Positions 51,895-60,729 of a DNA stretch of 64,000 nucleotides are shown here, piece after piece; position 1 is the first letter of the stretch, and every line of letters starts with the position of its first letter. Source of the stretch: Aureisphaera galaxeae. GTDB lineage: Bacteria > Bacteroidota > Bacteroidia > Flavobacteriales > Flavobacteriaceae. Both the position numbers and the translations under genes were made by a program. The stretch lies in contig NZ_JAQQTF010000007.1 of the NCBI RefSeq assembly GCF_028561275.1, positions 1 to 64,000 on the forward strand, read 5' to 3'. Below the pieces are notes generated by a model. The model saw nothing but the letters and a program-made list of their open reading frames with translations. It was not told the origin of the DNA and made no database searches.

Positions 51895-52929
51895 CTAAAG
51901 GATTTCCCGAAGTTTCTGCACCACCCTTTCCGAAGGGACGCTCTTCATCGCATCTTCATAACCTTCGGGGTATTTGTTTCCATATACCGAAGTTGGGATC
52001 ATAGGAAATTGGTTTCTATCGGCCATTAATTGATAATCATCGGGCTGATTGAAAGGAACGAACCCTGCATAGGGATGGGTTACGCCCCACAAAGTGACCA
52101 CCGGCACACCATACATGGCGGCCAAATGTCCATTCGCACTGTCCATAGCTAGCATCAGATCTAAATTGGAGATAAGAGCCAACTCTTCTTCAAAAGTTAG
52201 TGTTCCTGCCACATTGGTTACCGAGGTAAATTGCGAAGCCAATTCTTTGAGCTGTTTCTCTTCTTCTGCACCACCGCCAAAAAGCATGATCTTATAATCC
52301 CCCAAAACATCTAATTCCTGAATGACTTCCTTCATCTGTCCCAAAGGATACATTTTGCTGGAATAGGCAGCGAAAGGAGCAATCCCAATGCATTTTTTGG
52401 GCTCCGTCCCAATAAGGGTTAGCAATCTGGGCGTTAGTTTTTCACGTTCCGGAAATTGATGGGCAGAGAGATCGATGGGTATATTCAACGAAGCAAAAAC
52501 ATCTGCATAACGTTGGTGCATCGACTTGAGCTTTACCAATCCCATGCCTTTGGCATTGGTGAGTTTTTTCTTCTCTTGTCTCCCTTTGTCCAAGGTAACC
52601 GAAGGAATTCCACTGAAAGACAAAACACGCGTTACCACTTTCGATCGAATGACATTATGTAAATCGGCCACATGATCTATCCCCAAGCGCTTCACTTCCT
52701 TAGCCAATCGCCAAAGACCGAAGAACCCTTTGTGCTTTCCTTTGACCTCGGCCTCCTTAAAATTCACATTGGGAATATTGGAAAACAGCGGTTCAAATTG
52801 TTTTCTGGAAAGTACCGTTATCCTAAGTTCTGGATAGGTTGCTACCAGCACCCTAAGTATGGGAACAGTCATAGCTACATCCCCGAGTGCAGAAAGCCGG
52901 ATAACGAGAATGTGTTTGGGAGTTTTCAT
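51895..52929 (-). CDS. Glycosyltransferase family 9 (heptosyltransferase-like)
   Basis: A 344-aa GT-B glycosyltransferase with N-terminal ILVIRLSALGDVAMTVP and C-terminal nucleotide-binding blocks (FGGGAEEE, DSANGHLAAMYGVPVVTLWG), typical of ADP-heptose:LPS transferases. It is paired with the DUF4254 gene (31-base gap), a common Bacteroidota pairing, and probably acts in lipopolysaccharide core synthesis. Substrate not certain. Confidence 0.92.
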   Translation of the reverse strand: MKTPKHILVIRLSALGDVAMTVPILRVLVATYPELRITVLSRKQFEPLFSNIPNVNFKEAEVKGKHKGFFGLWRLAKEVKRLGIDHVADLHNVIRSKVVTRVLSFSGIPSVTLDKGRQEKKKLTNAKGMGLVKLKSMHQRYADVFASLNIPIDLSAHQFPEREKLTPRLLTLIGTEPKKCIGIAPFAAYSSKMYPLGQMKEVIQELDVLGDYKIMLFGGGAEEEKQLKELASQFTSVTNVAGTLTFEEELALISNLDLMLAMDSANGHLAAMYGVPVVTLWGVTHPYAGFVPFNQPDDYQLMADRNQFPMIPTSVYGNKYPEGYEDAMKSVPSERVVQKLREIL

Positions 52930-52960
52930 CTTGGGTATGAAAGCGACCTGAAAGACCTGC

Positions 52961-53572
52961 CTATTTCTGGCCCCTTAGCACAGGATTCAATTCGTCGTCG
53001 TTGTACATCTTCATCTGCTTGTACACTTTCATGTACTTTCTTCCATGAGCGATGTCGTCCAATAATTGCTGAATGGCCGTGCTCAAATCCACACGTTGCT
53101 CCAACAATACATCTAATTTTTTCTGACAGGCAGCACGGTGTTCATCGGAGGCATCGTCGCGAGTAGCCTCTTCGTTCATGTGGTATACCTTTAAGGCCAA
53201 AATAGAAAGACGATCTACTCCCCATGCAGGACTTTCGGTGTTGATCGTCGCATTTTCTTGCACCTCAACATCGCCGTATTGATCCAAGAAATAACTATCG
53301 ATATACTCTACCATATCGGTACGGTCCTGATTGGAGGCATCGATTTTACGCTTCAAGTCCAAGGCTGCCATGGGATCGATATTGGGATCTCTAATTATAT
53401 CTTCGTAATGCCACTGAACGGTATCGATCCAACACTTTCTATACAAAAGATGTTTAAGCAAATCCGAATCCTTATCGTAAGCATTTGTAAAGGGCTGATA
53501 AGGATCATCTACAATGTGATAGGTGTCTATTACTTCCTTGAAAATGGTATTGGCAATTTCTGTGAATGTCAT
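52961..53572 (-). CDS. DUF4254 domain protein
   Basis: A 203-aa soluble helical protein with the DUF4254 pattern (HHLxxRKCWIDTVQWHYEDIIRD-like opening and KKLDVLLEQRVDLSTAI near the end). Family function is unknown, but its constant link with a GT9 gene suggests a lipopolysaccharide-related role. Promoter box TACCTTTG lies about 40 bases upstream. Confidence 0.88.
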   Translation of the reverse strand: MTFTEIANTIFKEVIDTYHIVDDPYQPFTNAYDKDSDLLKHLLYRKCWIDTVQWHYEDIIRDPNIDPMAALDLKRKIDASNQDRTDMVEYIDSYFLDQYGDVEVQENATINTESPAWGVDRLSILALKVYHMNEEATRDDASDEHRAACQKKLDVLLEQRVDLSTAIQQLLDDIAHGRKYMKVYKQMKMYNDDELNPVLRGQK

Positions 53573-53610
53573 CTCTTTTGTATAAACGTGTCCAAAAATA
53601 AATTAGGTGG

Positions 53611-53618
53611 CAAAGGTA
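53611..53618 (-). promoter_or_regulatory. -7 box TACCTTTG of the DUF4254-GT9 operon
   Basis: A full -7 match read on the minus strand, 38 bases before the ATG at 53572; a CAA/TTG candidate -33 lies about 23 bases further upstream. Confidence 0.5.
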
Positions 53619-53666
53619 CCACATTTTACAGTAGGATGCAGCAAGTACAGAAAGGTTCCTTATGCA

Positions 53667-54593
53667 TTAGGAAATGAAAAAACGCAGGAAGGGCAACAAC
53701 AGGAATACCCATAACAAGATCTCCTTAAACCACTTTTCGGAATCGTGCTCCACATAATTGGCGAGTATGATTGCCATAGGGGCAAAAGCGAACAGGAATT
53801 CGGCCGTGTTTTTGGCTTCCGAACCGAGAATGATCACCAAACATACCAACAGCAGCACAACGACCAACATATAATTGGGTCTTTCCTTTTTTTGGATTCG
53901 GGATAAAACACCCATCCTATTAAACAAGGCCCAAATGAGAGATCCTGTAATAAAAGCGACACCTATCAATGAAGTTTTACGTCCGTAAGTCGAAAAATCT
54001 AAAGAAGGCGTTTTAAAAAGATCGGACAACCATGCAAAGTTATCCTCAATTAAAAGGTGGGCGGCCATGGCAATGAGGATCACCGCCAAAAGACCTACCA
54101 GTGGAATAAAGAAAAATCTCAGCTTCGTTATGGGCATGATGAATATGGCCCATTGCAGCCCCAATAACATGATAATGCTGGGAGGGTACAGAAATGTCGC
54201 GATGGCAATCCAAAGGGAAGCGTCCAATATTTTGCGTTCATTGTTCTTAAGGGACTGTAAACTAAATATTCTGCGCATGGCAAATAGTAGGCAGACTTGA
54301 GCCCCCACCATTTTTATTTCTGAAAAAACATCTGGGAAAAAACATACCAAGGATGCGAACAACAGAATGGTAAATGCGTTGATTTGTGCGAGACCGTTCT
54401 TCCGTACGATAAAATCCAATAGGAAAAGGGAAAACACCAATAAGAGAGCGGTTATTGCCGTTTCTCCCAACTCGAGGAGTTGAAAATCGCTTCCTTTTTC
54501 AATAAAAAACCAAAGGGTGGCGAACAACAAAAGGTACAGGCTTACAATAAGAAAATTTAATGGTCCGGATTTCCTGAAAAAGCTTGTAAGCAT
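53667..54593 (-). CDS. DUF6427-type multi-pass membrane protein
   Basis: A 308-aa protein with about ten hydrophobic helices separated by short loops (FFIPLVGLLAVILIAMAAHLL, for example). From memory it matches the DUF6427 family common in flavobacteria, which has no known function and sits beside the DUF6341 gene and purD, as here. Divergent from the 86-aa gene. Confidence 0.75.
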   Translation of the reverse strand: MLTSFFRKSGPLNFLIVSLYLLLFATLWFFIEKGSDFQLLELGETAITALLLVFSLFLLDFIVRKNGLAQINAFTILLFASLVCFFPDVFSEIKMVGAQVCLLFAMRRIFSLQSLKNNERKILDASLWIAIATFLYPPSIIMLLGLQWAIFIMPITKLRFFFIPLVGLLAVILIAMAAHLLIEDNFAWLSDLFKTPSLDFSTYGRKTSLIGVAFITGSLIWALFNRMGVLSRIQKKERPNYMLVVVLLLVCLVIILGSEAKNTAEFLFAFAPMAIILANYVEHDSEKWFKEILLWVFLLLPFLRFFIS

Positions 54594-54606
54594 GTAAGTT
54601 TATTTC

Positions 54607-54614
54607 TATTTTTG
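54607..54614 (+). promoter_or_regulatory. -7 box TATTTTTG of the DUF6341-type gene
   Basis: A full TANNTTTG match 19 bases before the ATG at 54634, inside the 40-base divergent gap with the DUF6427-type gene. Confidence 0.5.
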
Positions 54615-54633
54615 TACCCCTAAAGATAAAGAT

Positions 54634-54894
54634 ATGTCCTTAAAAGAAATTTTTTACGGAATACAGGATTTTACCGAAGCTGTGTTATTTGCACCTTTCA
54701 ATGCGTTGCGTTCATTGGAATTGGAGAACTGGTGGGGAGCAAATGTCATGTCATGGGTATTTACCTTAATCGGATTCGTCGCTTTTGTGTATTGGATGAA
54801 AGAACTTAAGAAGTTCAATGATAACAACGAGGAAGACAGAACCCAGATTTCACACTCCTTCTTAGGAAAAGACTCGGATTTAAGCCGTTCATAA
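54634..54894 (+). CDS. Small DUF6341-type membrane protein
   Basis: An 86-aa protein with one clear membrane helix (about 36-55, NVMSWVFTLIGFVAFVYWM), an amphipathic start (IFYGIQDFTEAVLFAPFNAL) and an acidic tail. From memory it matches the DUF6341 family found near purD in flavobacteria. Function is unknown. A strong shared terminator follows. Confidence 0.8.
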   Translation: MSLKEIFYGIQDFTEAVLFAPFNALRSLELENWWGANVMSWVFTLIGFVAFVYWMKELKKFNDNNEEDRTQISHSFLGKDSDLSRS

Positions 54895-54898
54895 TACT

Positions 54899-54926
54899 AA
54901 AAAGCCCCTCGATGAGGGGCTTTTTT
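54899..54926. terminator. Bidirectional intrinsic terminator between the DUF6341-type gene and purD
   Basis: AAAGCCCCTC (54901-54910) and GAGGGGCTTT (54914-54923) form a perfect 10-base stem with a GAT loop, T-rich on both strands. It serves the convergent 86-aa gene (plus) and purD (minus). Confidence 0.9.
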
Positions 54927-54946
54927 AATGCTTTCTTTTTTGGGTT

Positions 54947-56218
54947 CTACAGATCGAACCCTATGTCCTTTCGGAAATACATCTTGTCAAAAGATATCTC
55001 ATCCAAGTTTTCATACGACTTTTCCAATGCCCTTCTAAAGTCCTTATCCAAAGAAGTCACTGCCAACACCCTTCCTCCACTGGTCACCACATTTCCATTG
55101 CTAATGGTTGTCCCTGCGTGGAAAACAATCGACGTTCCTATACGTTCTATACCGGTAATTTCCTTCCCTTTTTCATACGCCTCTGGATACCCCCCGGAAA
55201 CGGCCATTACAGTAGTAGCAGCACGTTCGTCAATTTCCAATGCAACGGCATCCAGACTTTGAGTCGCGGTAGCTTCCAATAAACTCACCAAATCGGTTTT
55301 AATGCGCGGCAATACAACTTCGGTTTCTGGATCACCCATTCGTACATTGTATTCGATAACAAAAGGATCCCCATCTACCTTGATAAGGCCAATGAAAATG
55401 AATCCCTTGTATTCTATTTCTTCTGTCTGAAGTCCATTCACTGTAGGTTTTACAATACGCTCCTCGATCTTTTGCATAAAGGCCTGGTCGGCAAAAGGAA
55501 CAGGGGAAATGGCACCCATACCACCTGTGTTTAGTCCTGTATCACCCTCGCCAATGCGCTTGTAGTCTTTGGCCGTAGGTAGGATTTTGTAGTTTTTCCC
55601 ATCGGTAAGCACGAACACACTCAATTCTATACCATCCAAAAACTCTTCAATCACCACCTTTTCACTGGCAGCACCAAATTTTGAATGGGTAAGCATGTTT
55701 TCCAATTCGGTTTTGGCTTCATTCAAATCCTTTAGGATCAGTACCCCTTTTCCAGCAGCCAATCCATCGGCTTTCAACACATATGGCGCTTGTAGGGTTT
55801 CTAAAAAGGCCTTTCCTTCTACCAGGGTATCGGCGGTAAAACTTTGATAGGCCGCCGTTGGGATTCCGTGTGCACTCATAAATTCCTTGGCGCGTTCCTT
55901 GCTTCCTTCCAACTTCGCTCCATTGGAAGAAGGCCCAATGACCATTACATTTTTTAATGCCTCATCATTTGCGAAGAAATCGTAAATACCTCTCACCAAT
56001 GGATCCTCAGGACCCACCACTACCATGTGGATGTTTTTCTCCTTCACAAACTCTTTGATGGCCGGAAAGTCGTTCACACCTATGGGAACATTCTGGGCTA
56101 TTTTGTCGGTTCCTGCATTTCCGGGAGCTACATATAAGTTTTCCGAACGAGTACTTTCGCAAAGCTTATACGCAAATGCGTGTTCTCTTCCTCCCGATCC
56201 TAATACCAAAATGTTCAT
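54947..56218 (-). CDS. purD: Phosphoribosylamine--glycine ligase
   Basis: A 423-aa ATP-grasp enzyme making glycinamide ribonucleotide in purine synthesis. Clear landmarks are NILVLGSGGREHAFAY (2-17), the ATP-grasp block KADGLAAGKG and the C-terminal FRDPETEVVLPR-type segment (here MGDPETEVVLPRIKTDL). Length is normal. It has its own promoter and shared terminator. Confidence 0.97.
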   Translation of the reverse strand: MNILVLGSGGREHAFAYKLCESTRSENLYVAPGNAGTDKIAQNVPIGVNDFPAIKEFVKEKNIHMVVVGPEDPLVRGIYDFFANDEALKNVMVIGPSSNGAKLEGSKERAKEFMSAHGIPTAAYQSFTADTLVEGKAFLETLQAPYVLKADGLAAGKGVLILKDLNEAKTELENMLTHSKFGAASEKVVIEEFLDGIELSVFVLTDGKNYKILPTAKDYKRIGEGDTGLNTGGMGAISPVPFADQAFMQKIEERIVKPTVNGLQTEEIEYKGFIFIGLIKVDGDPFVIEYNVRMGDPETEVVLPRIKTDLVSLLEATATQSLDAVALEIDERAATTVMAVSGGYPEAYEKGKEITGIERIGTSIVFHAGTTISNGNVVTSGGRVLAVTSLDKDFRRALEKSYENLDEISFDKMYFRKDIGFDL

Positions 56219-56243
56219 GATAGACTGTTTAAATTTTAGACTG

Positions 56244-56251
56244 CAAAAGTA
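56244..56251 (-). promoter_or_regulatory. -7 box TACTTTTG of purD
   Basis: A full -7 match on the minus strand, 25 bases before the purD ATG. I see no PRPP or purine riboswitch in this short leader. Confidence 0.6.
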
Positions 56252-56286
56252 ATTGTTTGTAAATTGACCCCATAATCTTTTTTCTT

Positions 56287-57594
56287 TTGAATTTGTTCGA
56301 AATTACGTTGCGGCTCAATGGTTTCCCCATACAGGATGCCAAAAGGAAACTGAAAGAAATTCAAGCCATTCCCGAAAACGAGTACCACGACTATATTGAA
56401 AAAAAGCGTAGCGAAATTGTAGATTTTCACTTTCGGCAGAATCCATTTTACCAGGAATTTTTGGGGAACAAGAAACCTGAACGCTGGGAGGATATTCCCG
56501 TCATGCAAAAGGCAGACCTGCAACGCCCGCTTTCTGATCGCCTTTCAAAAGGATATACACAAAAGAACTCGTACATCAACAAAACTTCAGGGTCGAGCGG
56601 GCACCCTTTTATCTTTGCAAAAGACAAATTTTCGCATGCGCTGTCTTGGGCGGAGTTCATGGATCGATACCAGTGGTTCGATATTGACCTCAACAAAAGT
56701 TTTCAGGCGCGATTTTATGGCATTCCGCTAGACACCTTAGGCTACCAAAAGGAACGACTAAAAGACCGTTTGAGCAGACGCTATCGGTTTCCCATTTTCG
56801 ACCTTTCGGATAAGAAATTGGAAGGGGTATTACGTGCCTTCCGCAAAAAGAAGTTCGACTACATAAGTGGCTATACCAGCTCCATTGTTTTGTTTGCAAA
56901 ATTCCTTCAGAAAAAGGGACTCATTCTCAAAGAAGTGTGTCCTTCCTTAACCAGTTGTTTGGTAACCAGTGAAATGCTTTTTGAAAGCGATAAAAAGTTA
57001 TTGGAACAAACGTTTCAAATCCCGATTGTGAACGAATACGGAGCGAGCGAATTGGGATTGATCGGATTTACGAACAAACACGATGAATTCGTTGTGAACA
57101 GCGAAGCCTTATTAATAGAGGTCTTAGACGATAATGGAACAGTTGTTCCAAATGGAAGTCCTGGTCGAATTGTTATCACCTCCTTCTACAACAAGGCTCA
57201 TCCTATGATTCGATATGATATTGGCGATACGGGCATTCTTTCCCGAGCCGGTTCACCCAAAAAACCTGTACTTCAGCAACTCATTGGGCGCACCAATGAC
57301 ATCGCTCAATTACCCAGTGGCAAAACAGTTCCTGGGCTTACCTTTTATTACGTAACCAAGAGTGTAATTGAAGACGATGGGAATGTAAAAGAGTTCGTTA
57401 TAGAGCAAACAGCTATAGACGCTTTCAGAATTTACTATACGTCTGAAGAAGCCCTTACCGAAGACAAAGAAAAAATCATTGAAGAAGCCCTATACAAATA
57501 TCTCGAATCGGGCCTTTCCCTTTCTTTTGAACGAGTGGCCGTATTGGATCGCAGCAATCGCGGGAAATTGAAGCAGTTTATTTCAAAATTATAA
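56287..57594 (+). CDS. PaaK-like adenylate-forming enzyme (CapK family), EPS-locus type
   Basis: A 435-aa enzyme of the phenylacetate-CoA ligase family. The ATP loop is NKTSGSSGHPFIF and the later NEYGASELG and IRYDIGDTG blocks fit acyl-adenylate formation. Members in capsule and exopolysaccharide loci (CapK type) are thought to activate or transfer acyl groups for polysaccharide decoration; the substrate here is unknown. The start is probably TTG at 56287 (or TTG 56293); no ATG is available. Its stop abuts the stop of the convergent GT2 gene. Confidence 0.82.
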   Translation: MNLFEITLRLNGFPIQDAKRKLKEIQAIPENEYHDYIEKKRSEIVDFHFRQNPFYQEFLGNKKPERWEDIPVMQKADLQRPLSDRLSKGYTQKNSYINKTSGSSGHPFIFAKDKFSHALSWAEFMDRYQWFDIDLNKSFQARFYGIPLDTLGYQKERLKDRLSRRYRFPIFDLSDKKLEGVLRAFRKKKFDYISGYTSSIVLFAKFLQKKGLILKEVCPSLTSCLVTSEMLFESDKKLLEQTFQIPIVNEYGASELGLIGFTNKHDEFVVNSEALLIEVLDDNGTVVPNGSPGRIVITSFYNKAHPMIRYDIGDTGILSRAGSPKKPVLQQLIGRTNDIAQLPSGKTVPGLTFYYVTKSVIEDDGNVKEFVIEQTAIDAFRIYYTSEEALTEDKEKIIEEALYKYLESGLSLSFERVAVLDRSNRGKLKQFISKL

Positions 57595-58398
57595 CTACCA
57601 CGTTTCAATCTGCTTGGGCCGTACCAAGAAATACTCCCAGAAGAATCGAAGCATACACAGGAAAGATTTCAAGCTGTTATAGTTTAAATACCTTCGGTAA
57701 AATTGATAGTTATACTTGACCAAATTCACCTTATTCGAGCTAATGGACCCTTTTCGCACGCGATAATACGCAAGGTCTTCCTGCAGTCCCAAAGCGGGAC
57801 GACCGCTCTTTTTTATGGCTTCTAACCAAACGGCCCAATCCTGTCTTTTACGAATAGGCGGCGCCATTATTTTTCCAATCTCAGCGCATTTGTAGATACC
57901 CGTTAGGTTCCCGATATAGTTATTCGTGTGCTGTTTTTCATAGCTTAACTCAGGTAGTGCCTTTATCCTTTTGCTTAATGGATTGCCCTGCTCGTCCATG
58001 TGAACATAGCTGGTAAAGGATACAGCCACCCCTTTTTCCTGCATACTTTCTATCTGCTTTTCCAGTTTGGAGGGATGCCACCAATCGTCACTGTCTAAAA
58101 AGGCTATATAATTCCCCTTAGCGAGCTCTGTAGCGTGGTTTCGGGAATAAGCGGCGCCTTTATTCTCGGCATTCAAAATCAGCTTTATTCTAGCGTCTTT
58201 TTCGGCCCATGCTTTTACAATCGAGGTGGAAGTATCGGTAGACCCATCGTCTACAATGATCTGCTCCCAATTCTCGTAGGTTTGGTTAAGAACACTTTCT
58301 ATGTTCTGGCCAATGAAAGCCTCTGCATTATACAGCGGGGTGATAATGGAAACAAGGGGTTGGGTATTAGTATGCTTTTTCTTCACCACGAAGGGCAT
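57595..58398 (-). CDS. Glycosyltransferase family 2
   Basis: A 267-aa cytoplasmic or membrane-edge transferase with PLVSIITPLYNAEAFI at the start, the UDP-binding VDDGSTD and metal-binding LDSDDWW, adding a sugar to the growing EPS repeat unit. ATG 58398 overlaps the end of the upstream WcaJ-type gene by 32 bases; the frame is open a little further but adds no homology. Last gene of the EPS cluster. Confidence 0.9.
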   Translation of the reverse strand: MPFVVKKKHTNTQPLVSIITPLYNAEAFIGQNIESVLNQTYENWEQIIVDDGSTDTSTSIVKAWAEKDARIKLILNAENKGAAYSRNHATELAKGNYIAFLDSDDWWHPSKLEKQIESMQEKGVAVSFTSYVHMDEQGNPLSKRIKALPELSYEKQHTNNYIGNLTGIYKCAEIGKIMAPPIRKRQDWAVWLEAIKKSGRPALGLQEDLAYYRVRKGSISSNKVNLVKYNYQFYRRYLNYNSLKSFLCMLRFFWEYFLVRPKQIETW

Positions 58399-59713
58399 TG
58401 TATATGGTTTGCACCACAATTTTTATATCCAAGAAAAGGGACCAGTTCTCCAAGTAGAAAATATCGTATTTCACACGGTTTATAATGTGATTATCGTCCT
58501 CCACTTCACCACGGTATCCACTCACCTGTGCCAATCCAGTAATTCCCGGTTTAATGAAGTGCCGTACCATGAACTTGTCAATGCGCTCAGCATACATATG
58601 GGTATGGCTTACCATGTGAGGACGCGGGCCTACGACGGACATTTCTCCCTTCAGCACATTGATGAACTGAGGTAGTTCGTCAATACTCGTTTTCCTGATA
58701 ATCCTACCTACCCGGGTTACTCTTGGATCCCCTTTACGGATTTGGTGAAGGTGCGCTTCTGGATTGGGGCGCATGGACCTAAACTTGTAGCAGTAAAACT
58801 CCTTATAGTCCAATCCATTCCTTTTTTGTTTGAAGAATACCGGCCCTTTGGACTCCAACTTAATGATAATCGCCAAAACCGGGGTGAGCCAAGAGAGTAT
58901 CCCAACGATAATGATCAGGGACAGCACAATGTCGAAGCTACGCTTTACAAACTTGTTGAAAGGTTCGTCTATAGGGATCTTTCTCAACGAGAGAATAGGC
59001 AGTACTCCATAATAAGTAAAATCAAGGCGCTTGGTATAGATTTCCTTATTGTCCGGCAAGAACTTCAGGATTTTAAGATTGTTGTCGGCATAATCGATAA
59101 GCTTCACTAAGCTATCGTTATCCAATTCTGCAACAGAGGAATAAATCTCATCAATGTTGTTTTCCGAAATATATTCGAAACATTCCTCCAAAGGCGTTAC
59201 ACTAATGTCGAACGTCTTTCGTAGCTGATAGCCATATTCGGTCCTGTTTTCGAAAAATGTGCGCAGCTGATCCGTCTTTTGGTTCAATCCTATAATCACC
59301 ACCCTTCGAATGTTTCCTCCCCATAATCTGCGGTACTTTTTCAGTAAGAAGAAAATGGCCAATTTCACGGCAGAAATGCATCCCATTACCGAAATCGCGT
59401 AGTACAGAACCATCCATGGGTTCATGGGTTCTTTGTTATAAATTCCAAAAAACGTGAATACGATGAGCAGGAAATAAACCGTCTGCTTTCCTATTAAGCT
59501 GAGGAGATTACTCACATGGGTAAAGCGGTATATCTCATAGAAATGGGTGCGCAGTGCTGCAATGATCCAAGCCAGGGAAACGAAAATGACGTAGTTGAGA
59601 AAAGGGAAATTGGCGTCTAAAAAATAATACGCCAGGGCATGGATAAGTATAAGGTCGATACCATAGGTAATCGGCCTTAAAAATCCTGAATATCTCCCTG
59701 TTCTAAAAATCAT
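58367..59713 (-). CDS. Undecaprenyl-phosphate sugar phosphotransferase (WcaJ/WbaP type)
   Basis: A 448-aa integral membrane enzyme that starts EPS repeat-unit synthesis by moving a sugar-1-phosphate to undecaprenyl phosphate. Four N-terminal helices, a CoA-binding-like middle domain (VVIIGLNQKTDQLRTFF), a fifth helix, then the catalytic domain with KFRSM, KTSIDELPQF and SVVGPRP. The acceptor sugar (often glucose or galactose) cannot be told. It overlaps the UXS gene by one base (TAATG). Confidence 0.93.
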   Translation of the reverse strand: MIFRTGRYSGFLRPITYGIDLILIHALAYYFLDANFPFLNYVIFVSLAWIIAALRTHFYEIYRFTHVSNLLSLIGKQTVYFLLIVFTFFGIYNKEPMNPWMVLYYAISVMGCISAVKLAIFFLLKKYRRLWGGNIRRVVIIGLNQKTDQLRTFFENRTEYGYQLRKTFDISVTPLEECFEYISENNIDEIYSSVAELDNDSLVKLIDYADNNLKILKFLPDNKEIYTKRLDFTYYGVLPILSLRKIPIDEPFNKFVKRSFDIVLSLIIIVGILSWLTPVLAIIIKLESKGPVFFKQKRNGLDYKEFYCYKFRSMRPNPEAHLHQIRKGDPRVTRVGRIIRKTSIDELPQFINVLKGEMSVVGPRPHMVSHTHMYAERIDKFMVRHFIKPGITGLAQVSGYRGEVEDDNHIINRVKYDIFYLENWSLFLDIKIVVQTIYNALRGEEKAY

Positions 59714-60717
59714 TAACGTCTATTGTGTTTTGAGAAATCCTTATGCTCTTTTTTGAACAATTCTTCTTCGGTTAATCCTTTAAAATATTCGAAAGTCTTA
59801 CGCATCCCTTCAGATCGTGGGGTTTTAACGTCCCACCCCAATATTTCCTTGGCTTTGGAAATATCTGGCTGTCGTTGTAATGGATCGTCTTGAGGAAGCG
59901 GTTTGAAAACAATTTTCTGATCCGTTTCCGTAAGCTTTATAATCTCCTCTGCAAAATCCAAAATGCTGATCTCATCCGGATTCCCAATGTTTATGGGCAG
60001 GGAATAATCGCTTAGCAATACCCTGAAAATCCCTTCTATCTGATCGTCGACATAACAAAAGGATCGCGTTTGTGATCCATCCCCAAAAACGGTTAAATCT
60101 TCCCCTCGCAATGCCTGTCCCATAAAGGCAGGTATTACGCGACCATCGTTCAAACGCATTCTTGGGCCATAGGTGTTGAAGATTCGAACGATACGCGTTT
60201 CCAATCCATGAAAGCGATGGTATGCCATGGTAATGGACTCCTGAAAACGCTTTGCTTCGTCATATACCCCTCGTGGACTAATTGTGTTCACATTTCCGTA
60301 GTACTCTTCGTTCTGAGGATGCACCAAAGGATCTCCGTAAACTTCAGAAGTTGAAGCAATAAGAATGCGCGCATTTTTTTCCTTGGCCAACCCTAACAGA
60401 TTATGCGTTCCTAACGAACCTACTTTTAATGTCTGAATAGGAATCTTTAAGTAATCGATGGGGCTTGCTGGAGATGCAAAATGCAATATATAGTCCACCT
60501 TGCCGGGAACGTGTACAAATTTGGTTACATCGTGATGATAAAAAGTAAACTTCTCCAAACCGAAGAGATGCTCTATGTTCTTAAGCTCCCCCGTGATAAG
60601 ATTATCCATCCCTATGACTTCACAGCCTTGGGCTATGAATTTATCACATAGGTGCGACCCCAAAAATCCAGCAGCTCCGGTAATTAGTATTCTTTTATTT
60701 TCTAGATGCGTTTCCAA
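59713..60717 (-). CDS. UDP-glucuronate decarboxylase (UDP-xylose synthase)
   Basis: A 334-aa SDR enzyme: [10 protein letters not shown] (NAD loop, 14-23), STSEVYGDP and the catalytic pair Y152/K156 in VYDEAK, with [13 protein letters not shown] later. The pattern fits UXS, converting UDP-glucuronate to UDP-xylose, and its neighbour makes UDP-glucuronate. Between ugd (12-base gap) and the WcaJ-type gene. Confidence 0.93.
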   Translation of the reverse strand: METHLENKRILITGAAGFLGSHLCDKFIAQGCEVIGMDNLITGELKNIEHLFGLEKFTFYHHDVTKFVHVPGKVDYILHFASPASPIDYLKIPIQTLKVGSLGTHNLLGLAKEKNARILIASTSEVYGDPLVHPQNEEYYGNVNTISPRGVYDEAKRFQESITMAYHRFHGLETRIVRIFNTYGPRMRLNDGRVIPAFMGQALRGEDLTVFGDGSQTRSFCYVDDQIEGIFRVLLSDYSLPINIGNPDEISILDFAEEIIKLTETDQKIVFKPLPQDDPLQRQPDISKAKEILGWDVKTPRSEGMRKTFEYFKGLTEEELFKKEHKDFSKHNRR

Positions 60718-60729
60718 ATGCTTCTTGTT

